The translations under genes were made by a program, and so were the position numbers. Under the pieces are notes generated by a model. It was given only the letters and a program-made list of their open reading frames with translations, was not told the origin of the DNA and ran no database searches. From UBA2882 sp045542735 (lineage in GTDB: Bacteria > Bacillota > Clostridia > Lachnospirales > Lachnospiraceae), in contig JAZQLQ010000027.1 in the NCBI GenBank assembly GCA_045542735.1, forward strand, positions 1-62,928: a stretch of 62,928 nucleotides of DNA. Direction: 5' to 3'. Shown here piece after piece: positions 56,700-62,928 of this stretch (the stretch's first letter is position 1; every line of letters begins with the position of its first letter).

Positions 56700-57047
56700 A
56701 TGGCAAAACGTGGAGGATATCCCGGAGGCATGGCAATGCCCGGCAACATGAACAATCTGATGAAACAGGCACAGAGAATGCAGCGTCAGATGGAAGAAAG
56801 CCAGAAAGAATTGGAAGTAAAAGAGTTTACTGCTACAGCAGGCGGTGGGGCAGTGGAAGTTACTGTAACCGGTAAGAAAGAAATGACAAAAATCGTCATT
56901 GATAAAGATGCAGTTGATCCTGACGAGACAGAAATGTTGCAGGATATGATTATGGCAGCAGTAAATGAGGCTATGCGTCAGGCAGAGGAAGCAAATGCAG
57001 CAATCATGAATAAAATGACCGGTGGTATGGGAGGATTCCCGTTCTAA
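56700..57047 (+). CDS. ybaB: YbaB/EbfC family nucleoid-associated protein
   Basis: A 115-residue DNA-binding protein in the conserved place between dnaX and recR. After a Gly/Met-rich N-terminus comes the helical MNNLMKQAQRMQRQMEESQ and the core FTATAGGGAVEVTVTGKKE. It binds DNA as a dimer; exact role unresolved. Two bases follow dnaX, and its stop overlaps the recR start. Confidence 0.92.
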   Translation: MAKRGGYPGGMAMPGNMNNLMKQAQRMQRQMEESQKELEVKEFTATAGGGAVEVTVTGKKEMTKIVIDKDAVDPDETEMLQDMIMAAVNEAMRQAEEANAAIMNKMTGGMGGFPF

Positions 57048-57646
57048 TGGACCTGTATAGTGGTTATATCAGTCGATTAATTGAAGAATTGGCTACCTTG
57101 CCCGGTATTGGCAATAAATCTGCGCAGAGATTGGCGTTTTATCTGGTGAACCAGCCTATGGATCATGTGAAGCGTCTGGCAGATACCATTGTGGAAGCAA
57201 AGGAGAAAGTGCGTTATTGTTCGGTTTGTTGTACACTGACAGATCAGGAAGTTTGTCCGATTTGTGCCAATATTAAACGGGATCATCATACGCTTATGGT
57301 GGTGGAGAATTCCCGTGATTTGGCGGCTTATGAAAAGACGGGCAAGTTTCATGGTGTATATCATGTGCTTCATGGGGCCATTTCCCCTATGCTTGGCATC
57401 GGACCTAATGACATCCGCCTGAAAGAATTGATGCAACGGTTGCAAAGTGATGAAGTGACAGAGGTTATCATTGCTACCAACTCCAGTTTGGAGGGTGAGA
57501 CTACGGCAATGTATATCAGCAAGCTTATCAAACCCACAGGCATCAAAGTCACCAGAATTGCCAGTGGTGTACCGGTGGGCGGTGATTTAGAATATATCGA
57601 CGAAGTGACATTGTTGCGTGCTTTGGAAGGCAGAGTAGAACTTTAA
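57047..57646 (+). CDS. recR: recombination mediator RecR
   Basis: Works with RecO/RecF to load RecA at gaps, 199 residues. It has the N-terminal helix-hairpin-helix LPGIGNKSAQRLAFYL (~residues 19-34), the four-cysteine zinc finger CSVCCTLTDQEVCPIC (~58-73) and a Toprim domain (VVENSRDLAAYE ... ATNSSLEGETTAMY). ATG overlaps the ybaB stop by one base (TAATGG). Confidence 0.95.
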   Translation: MDLYSGYISRLIEELATLPGIGNKSAQRLAFYLVNQPMDHVKRLADTIVEAKEKVRYCSVCCTLTDQEVCPICANIKRDHHTLMVVENSRDLAAYEKTGKFHGVYHVLHGAISPMLGIGPNDIRLKELMQRLQSDEVTEVIIATNSSLEGETTAMYISKLIKPTGIKVTRIASGVPVGGDLEYIDEVTLLRALEGRVEL

Positions 57647-57693
57647 AGAGAAAGAATACGAAGAGAATATAAATTTAATTGGAGGGTTAGCAA

Positions 57694-58737
57694 ATGATAA
57701 CACAAAAATTATTCGGTAACATGCCTGATGGCACACCCATTACACTGTATTCCATTTCCAATAAAAATGGTGTGCAGGCAGATGTTATGAACTATGGGGC
57801 TATTTTGGTGAACCTTTTTGTCCCCAACAAAAAAGGAAAAGTGGTAGATATCAATTTGGGTTACGACAAGTTGGAAAAATATTTTACCAACAGCAATTTC
57901 TTTGGTGCATCTGTAGGTCCCATTGCCAACCGTACAGCTGATGCGAAGTTTACATTGGATGGCAAAACCTACAAATTGGATGTAAACGATGGCAAAAACA
58001 ATCTTCATACAGATCATGCAAAAGGATTCCATAAATGTGTGTTTGGTGCAAAAGTGGATGAAAAGAAAAATAGTGTGACATTTACTCTGTCAATGAAAGA
58101 TGGTGAATTGGGACTTCCCGGTAATCGTGAGTTTGCCATTACATATACCGTAACGGATGACAATGGTTTGCAGATTGATTATGATGCAAAGACGGATAAA
58201 AAGACTATCTTCAATCCTACTAACCATTCCTATTTCAATCTAAAAGGTCATGACAACGGTTGTGTCTTGGATGAAACCTTGTGGTTAAACTGCTCTAAGT
58301 TTACTGAGATTGTTCCCGGAGCGATCCCTACAGGAAAGCTTCTGGATGTGGCAGGCACTCCTTTAGATTTTACCAAAGCCACAGTCATCGGACAAAGAAT
58401 CCGCAGCCGTTTTGTGCAACTTCGTCTGGTAAGTGGCTATGATCACAATTTCGTAAGCGATGGCAAACCCGGTGAGTTGACAAAAGTTGCTGTTCTTTCT
58501 GATAAACAAGCAGGCAGAACCATGAAGGTTTATACCGATATGCCCGGTATCCAGGTATATTCCGCTAACTGGGTGGGAAGACATAAAGGTAAAGGCGGAG
58601 CACAGTATAAGAGACGTTGCGGTATTGCACTGGAAACACAGTTTTTCCCCAACAGTGCAAACGACCCCAATTTTGCCAAACCTGTTGTAGAACCCGGCAA
58701 AGATTTCCATTCTACAACTGTTTATAAATTTGTATAG
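57694..58737 (+). CDS. galM: aldose 1-epimerase (galactose mutarotase)
   Basis: Interconverts anomers of galactose and glucose, 347 residues. Motifs: the substrate His in NLHTDHAKGFHK (~residues 107-118), NPTNHSYFNL (~175-184) with catalytic His, SGYDHNFV and the catalytic Glu in ALETQFFPNSAN (~304-315). A complete beta-sandwich enzyme. It is 48 bases after recR with GGAGGG and may have its own promoter. Confidence 0.9.
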   Translation: MITQKLFGNMPDGTPITLYSISNKNGVQADVMNYGAILVNLFVPNKKGKVVDINLGYDKLEKYFTNSNFFGASVGPIANRTADAKFTLDGKTYKLDVNDGKNNLHTDHAKGFHKCVFGAKVDEKKNSVTFTLSMKDGELGLPGNREFAITYTVTDDNGLQIDYDAKTDKKTIFNPTNHSYFNLKGHDNGCVLDETLWLNCSKFTEIVPGAIPTGKLLDVAGTPLDFTKATVIGQRIRSRFVQLRLVSGYDHNFVSDGKPGELTKVAVLSDKQAGRTMKVYTDMPGIQVYSANWVGRHKGKGGAQYKRRCGIALETQFFPNSANDPNFAKPVVEPGKDFHSTTVYKFV

Positions 58738-58745
58738 GTGATTTT

Positions 58746-59051
58746 ATGGAAGAAAACAAAAACGTGGAAGAAGTGACAGAGGAAATTGTAGAGGAAACGG
58801 AAGTATTAGATGAAACAACCGGAAAGAAGGTATACAAAGGCATGACTGCTACTAAAAACGGCTTGGTTTTACGCGGTGTAGTCGGAGCTTTTATTATCTA
58901 TTACGGATACACTATCTTAGCAGATATTTCTTCTACACCTGCAGATGAAAGAATGCCGTTGTATATATTTATTGCGGTATTTGGTGCGGCGGGTCTTTGG
59001 ATTATCATTGACACCATAAAAAGGCTTATCAAAAAAGAATATGATGAATAA
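58746..59051 (+). CDS. small membrane protein
   Basis: A 101-residue protein with an acidic N-terminus (many Glu in the first 25 residues) and two membrane helices (~residues 38-55 and 69-90) ending in basic KRLIKKEYDE. No family recognised. It starts 8 bases after galM, so co-transcribed, and is followed by a terminator. Confidence 0.7.
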   Translation: MEENKNVEEVTEEIVEETEVLDETTGKKVYKGMTATKNGLVLRGVVGAFIIYYGYTILADISSTPADERMPLYIFIAVFGAAGLWIIIDTIKRLIKKEYDE

Positions 59052-59132
59052 ATAATTTCATACATTTTCTTTGCGGGTAAAACCGACAGCAGAATACAAA
59101 AAAAGAAAGATAAAAAACAAAGAAAGAATCAC

Positions 59133-59167
59133 AAAAAGACTGTTTTGCAAAAACAGTCTTTTTTTAT
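59133..59167 (+). terminator. terminator after galM and the small membrane protein
   Basis: AAAAAGACTGTTTT pairs with AAAACAGTCTTTTT around a short GCA loop, with seven T residues at the end. Confidence 0.9.
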
Positions 59168-59275
59168 TGGTTCTTCCGTCGAGAGAAATGAAGAAATACG
59201 TGACAAGATATGATAAAAAATGCGACACCTCCTGTGCTATATAAATGGTAACAAAGCAAGAAAGAAGGTACAAGC

Positions 59276-60532
59276 ATGATAGAAATCGTAAAAGAAGGTG
59301 GCGCCGGTATTTGCAAAAGAGAGATTCCGGGAAATGTCCGACAGGTGGGTGAAGTAAGAGGCAAAACAAAAATATACATAGAAGATTATATTACTACTTT
59401 CATGAAACAGATATCGACGGTGGATGATAATCCAAAGGCATTAATTTTATATGGGAGCAAACAGGTGGATGGAGATGAAACATTACTGTTTGTTAATGGA
59501 GCCGTGTTGGCGGAGTGTTGTGATCCGGCGGAAGGGGCTAAAACTGTTTTCCGTGAATCGGTCTGGAAGGATGTTAATGAAAAGGCGGGACATTTTTTTA
59601 AGGATTCCATGGTCTTGGGATGGATTTTTATGAGATATGATCTTTCGGATTTTGTGGAAGCCCCGGTGATTAATACACATAAAGAGTTCTTCCGCGAAGG
59701 CCAGCAAATCTTTATGGAATACTCTGTCTGTGAAAGAATTGAGCATCTCTATCTCTTTGAAAAAGGCGCTATGGAAATGCAATCCGGTTATTTTGTATAT
59801 TATGAACGCAATGAAGCAATGCAAAACTATATGATTACCGTCAAACAGGATGAGCCGGAAGAAGTGAAGGCGGAAGTAGATAGAGCGACCAAGCGCTTTA
59901 GGGGAATTGTAGAAGAAAAGAAAGAGGAGATACATCGCAAACAAACCATGGGAATGCTCTATGGGACAAGCGTTGCCATGTTGTTGATTGTCACTATTAT
60001 CGGCGTGACCATGTTGAATAATTATGAGAAAATGCAAAACATGGAACGGGTACTTTATGATATCTCAGCTCAAATGGTAGACGAAGAAAAGGCAGCAGGA
60101 CCATTCACAGAAGAGGTTGAAATTATGACAGACCAGAGTGAAACGGTGGAGAAAACTGATACTCCTCCCGGACCGGGAATGTTAATAACAGAACAACCCA
60201 TAGAGGAAAGTGTTTCTGACAATCTGTTGGCGGATGCAGAAGAAGGTTTGCCGGCAGCAGGGGCACAGGTGGGAGAGGTGGAACCACAGCAGGAGATAGT
60301 CCCTAATGATGAGCACGCACAGGCGGAACAAGCGGTTGTAGAAGATCCTGTTGTGGAAGCACAGGAAGGATATATTATTCCGGCTGTTTATACCATTGAA
60401 AAAGGTGATACGCTGGCCAAAATCAGTAAACAGTTTTATGGCGATGAGAGTATGATTGACCGGATATGTGAAGTGAATGGAATTGAAGATAAGAATAGTA
60501 TACAATATGGCGTAAACATCATCCTTCCATAA
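59276..60532 (+). CDS. LysM domain membrane protein
   Basis: A 418-residue protein with a cytoplasmic N-terminal domain of ~220 residues, one membrane helix (~residues 224-245, GMLYGTSVAMLLIVTIIG), a long acidic Pro/Glu/Gln-rich linker and a C-terminal LysM domain (VYTIEKGDTLAKISKQFYGD, ~residues 368-387, ending in GVNIILP). LysM binds peptidoglycan, so the protein links cytoplasm and cell wall. The N-terminal domain resembles no family I can name with confidence. AAGG lies before ATG 59276. Confidence 0.8.
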   Translation: MIEIVKEGGAGICKREIPGNVRQVGEVRGKTKIYIEDYITTFMKQISTVDDNPKALILYGSKQVDGDETLLFVNGAVLAECCDPAEGAKTVFRESVWKDVNEKAGHFFKDSMVLGWIFMRYDLSDFVEAPVINTHKEFFREGQQIFMEYSVCERIEHLYLFEKGAMEMQSGYFVYYERNEAMQNYMITVKQDEPEEVKAEVDRATKRFRGIVEEKKEEIHRKQTMGMLYGTSVAMLLIVTIIGVTMLNNYEKMQNMERVLYDISAQMVDEEKAAGPFTEEVEIMTDQSETVEKTDTPPGPGMLITEQPIEESVSDNLLADAEEGLPAAGAQVGEVEPQQEIVPNDEHAQAEQAVVEDPVVEAQEGYIIPAVYTIEKGDTLAKISKQFYGDESMIDRICEVNGIEDKNSIQYGVNIILP

Positions 60533-60581
60533 AAAAATGAAATGTGGTAAAATGACCTTGTTGTTACGAAGGAGATTTGCC

Positions 60582-61739
60582 ATGCAGGGACAAAAGCTTA
60601 CATTTCAGGAAAAGATATTAAAACACAGACTTACCACTATCTATCGCATTGCATTGGGACTTATTTTGGTCATTGCGGTTATTTTGGTCATCCGTATTCA
60701 GATTGAGAATAAAGTTTATACCGGTTTTGAGATTGTGCGTTCTGTTGAAGGTGTGGGATCTAAGGAAAGCAAAGCGCAGGTTTACAATGGCAATGTCCTA
60801 TATTACAGCCGGGATGGTGTGTCTGCTTATGACAGTACCGGAGAGCAGCTTTGGAATCAGACTTATGAGATGCAGTCCCCCATTGTATCGGTTGCCGGTG
60901 AGTATGTAGTTGCAGGTGATTATAAAGGGAATACGATTTATATCATGAATGCTTCAGGACCTTGCGGACAGATTAATACCAATAAAGTATTGTTGGATTT
61001 GTCTATATCTGCAAAAGGAGTGGTAACTGCCACCCTGGATGATGACACAACTACATGGTTGGATATATACAATTCGGAAGGCGAGAGTATTGTATCTGTT
61101 AAGACTTCCATGAATCAAAGCGGATATCCGCTTAAGACATCGATGTCTCCAGACAATCAAAAAATGGCAGTGGCATATCTGAAGGCAGAAGGAAATGGTA
61201 TTGGCACCAGTATCGCCTTTTACAATTTTGGTGATGTGGGACAAAATGTGACAGATAAAATTGTAAGCGGATTTGATTATGAAGACATGGTGATTCCCTT
61301 TCTTCATTATATAAATGAAAATGATGTAATCGCTGTAGGAGAAAATCAGATTCTCATATATGGAGGTAAGCAAATTCCGGAATTGCGTGCCCAGGAAAAT
61401 ATTGAAGAAGGAGTCAAAAGTGTATACTGGGGCGATTCGGCTGTTGCACTGGTGTATTTAAATGATGAAAATGAAGATAAATACCGTTTGGACGTTTATG
61501 ATCTCAATGCCAAACTGATCTTGAGCCGGACTTTTGATTTGGAATACAATGATATTGTGTTGGCCAACGGAAACATCATTATATATAATGAGGCTTCTGT
61601 ATATATATGGAACAAAAAGGGTTTGGAAAAGTATAACGGTGATTTGGGCGGAGGCATCAAAACCATTATTCCCACAAACAGTAAGACAAAGTACCTTGTT
61701 GTAAGAAACGAAGGATTGGAATTGATTAAGTTAAAATAA
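60582..61739 (+). CDS. DUF5711-like membrane-anchored beta-propeller protein
   Basis: A 385-residue protein with a membrane segment (~residues 20-40, IALGLILVIAVILVI) and an extracytoplasmic part of repeated beta-blades (YYSRDGVSAYDSTGEQLW, NTIYIMNASG, VYIWNKKGLEKY) like PQQ-type propellers. It resembles DUF5711 of Lachnospiraceae. ATG 60582 with AAGGAG is preferred over a GTG- or ATG-started extension from 60537. Its stop overlaps the cvpA-like start. Confidence 0.75.
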   Translation: MQGQKLTFQEKILKHRLTTIYRIALGLILVIAVILVIRIQIENKVYTGFEIVRSVEGVGSKESKAQVYNGNVLYYSRDGVSAYDSTGEQLWNQTYEMQSPIVSVAGEYVVAGDYKGNTIYIMNASGPCGQINTNKVLLDLSISAKGVVTATLDDDTTTWLDIYNSEGESIVSVKTSMNQSGYPLKTSMSPDNQKMAVAYLKAEGNGIGTSIAFYNFGDVGQNVTDKIVSGFDYEDMVIPFLHYINENDVIAVGENQILIYGGKQIPELRAQENIEEGVKSVYWGDSAVALVYLNDENEDKYRLDVYDLNAKLILSRTFDLEYNDIVLANGNIIIYNEASVYIWNKKGLEKYNGDLGGGIKTIIPTNSKTKYLVVRNEGLELIKLK

Positions 61740-62245
61740 TGAATATACTACTGATAATAATTTGTGCCATCATTCTTTTGTTGGCGATTTACGGATATCG
61801 AAAAGGTTTTGTAAATATGCTGGTACCTCTGGTTTCGGCATTCTTATCTCTGGTTCTTTTATTTATGTTGAAAGATTGGCTATTTGCGATTTTGTTTCAA
61901 TGGGCAATTTTTCAAGGTGAACATGTATTGACGCGAGTGGTCCTTATATTACTGATTTTTATTTTGGGCACACTGGCATTTAAATGGTTGATTAAGATAT
62001 TACATATTTTGACAAAACTACCACTTGTTCATGGCTTAAATAAATTGCTTGGCTTGGCGGTGGGGTTCATCGAAGGCTTCCTATTGGTATGGTTGATTCT
62101 TTATATCGTGCAAATCCGACAGGGGTTTTTGTTTGGATTCGACATGGAACCCCTAATTGAGCAAAATGGGTTTGTGCAATTCTTGTATTTAAACAATCTC
62201 ATAGAATATTTAATGAACACACTATTTGGTGGTTGGATTATATAA
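61739..62245 (+). CDS. CvpA family membrane protein
   Basis: A 168-residue CvpA/colicin V production-type protein with four helices (~residues 3-17, 26-50, 63-85 and 105-128) and the family opening LLAIYGYRKGFVNMLVPLV. In E. coli CvpA supports envelope homeostasis. It overlaps the preceding gene by one base (TAATGA), so the two are translationally coupled. Last protein gene before the rRNA operon. Confidence 0.82.
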   Translation: MNILLIIICAIILLLAIYGYRKGFVNMLVPLVSAFLSLVLLFMLKDWLFAILFQWAIFQGEHVLTRVVLILLIFILGTLAFKWLIKILHILTKLPLVHGLNKLLGLAVGFIEGFLLVWLILYIVQIRQGFLFGFDMEPLIEQNGFVQFLYLNNLIEYLMNTLFGGWII

Positions 62246-62300
62246 AATCCCTACTAATAGATGGCAAAAATTACCATTAAAAATTTTTTAAAAAAAGATG

Positions 62301-62329
62301 TTGACAATCAAATATTGAAATGATACTAT
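62301..62329 (+). promoter_or_regulatory. rRNA operon promoter
   Basis: TTGACA (62301-62306), exactly 17 bases, TACTAT (62324-62329), with an A-rich stretch just upstream that could act as an UP element. It is ~200 bases before the mature 16S start. Confidence 0.75.
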
Positions 62330-62332
62330 AAA

Positions 62333-62360
62333 TGAGCCGCGTGTGAAAAGCATGCGGCTA
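62333..62360 (+). promoter_or_regulatory. hairpin at the start of the rRNA leader
   Basis: AGCCGCGTG and CATGCGGCT around a seven-base loop, just after the expected transcription start. No T run follows; it may protect or process the rRNA leader. Confidence 0.55.
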
Positions 62361-62530
62361 AAAAACGGTTTTCTTTATAAAGAAACCATAAGAACCTTGA
62401 CAAATAAACAGCAATGCAACCCTGAAAAATTCCAAGAGAAAATTTCAGAGAGTGTTTTTAGAACACGAACCAAACAAAACAGTAAAACGGTTAAAATTAG
62501 CCAAAGTTGATTTTGACTGGGAAAAACTTT

Positions 62531-62928
<398 letters not shown>

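Larger units (their letters stand above)
62246..62530 (+). other. rRNA operon promoter and leader region
   Basis: A 285-base region holding the P1-type promoter, a GC-rich leader hairpin and the leader up to the 16S gene. I see no 5S, tRNA or reading frame in it. Confidence 0.8.

Noticed and set aside
62397..62425. Second rRNA promoter starting with TTGACA at 62397
   Set aside because: No acceptable -10 at 16-18 bases; a TTGACA alone is not enough.

Overview
The window is a chromosomal segment of an anaerobic, probably spore-forming member of the Lachnospiraceae (Bacillota, Clostridia). This rests on the 5' part of the 16S rRNA at the right edge, the clostridial gene set (spmA, spmB, yaaR, ricT, FabT-type regulation, FabV, D-lactate dehydrogenase), AT-rich codon use and AGGAGG ribosome binding sites. 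It runs from the last bases of one rRNA operon (23S end, then seven tRNAs) to the first ~400 bases of another 16S gene on the same strand. Nearly everything between is chromosomal core; I see no prophage, insertion sequence or CRISPR array.

Layout. 0-0.8 kb: 23S end, no adjacent 5S, tRNA-Asp/Val/Thr/Tyr/fMet/Phe/Lys. 1-9 kb: a lipoprotein, then a version of the conserved yaaO-holB-ricT-yabB-rsmI cluster that carries pyk and a guanylate-kinase-like gene. 9.1-14 kb: acpP and fabD-G-F-Z-H (type II fatty acid synthesis). 14-18.6 kb: a DHH phosphoesterase, then spmA and spmB enclosing a radical-SAM/DUF4130 DNA-repair pair. 18.6-29.8 kb: membrane-anchored Mrr-type nuclease, AEC transporter, NdpA-like protein, FabT-type regulator, small metabolic genes, a DUF885 protein, metG, a lipase-like hydrolase, a DUF1002 protein and ldhA. 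29.9-36.1 kb: GNAT, HD-GYP and GGDEF proteins, then a sugar-ABC ATPase and a CdaR/PucR regulator. 36.1-37.6 kb: an intergenic locus resembling a type I toxin-antitoxin cassette, tadA and the SRP RNA. 37.6-44.6 kb: a LacI regulator divergent from a pentulose operon (kinase, DUF4867, fucose/arabinose-isomerase-like, split transketolase). 44.6-53.7 kb: small membrane proteins, a RelA/SpoT synthetase, fabV, a YczE-like protein, a second GGDEF protein and two tandem acyltransferases. 53.8-62.2 kb: tRNA-Ser, pfkA, dnaX-ybaB-recR, galM and a cell-envelope group. 62.3 kb to end: rRNA promoter and 16S start.

How the parts connect. Three near-identical palindromes (TTTGA-N3-TCAAA) lie upstream of acpP, fabD and fabV, and a FabT-like MarR regulator is encoded at 21.2 kb. 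The local fab cluster lacks an enoyl reductase and fabV at 48.5 kb would supply it, so the four loci look like one regulon. The radical-SAM/DUF4130 pair has a perfect Firmicutes SOS box inside a consensus promoter that appears to give a leaderless mRNA; its downstream end is tied to spmB by a hairpin that hides the spmB ribosome binding site. The strongest candidate for an undescribed element is the 36.14-36.49 kb cassette: a consensus promoter for a ~100-nt RNA converging on a small hydrophobic-peptide frame, with a perfect shared terminator and homologous leaders at both ends.
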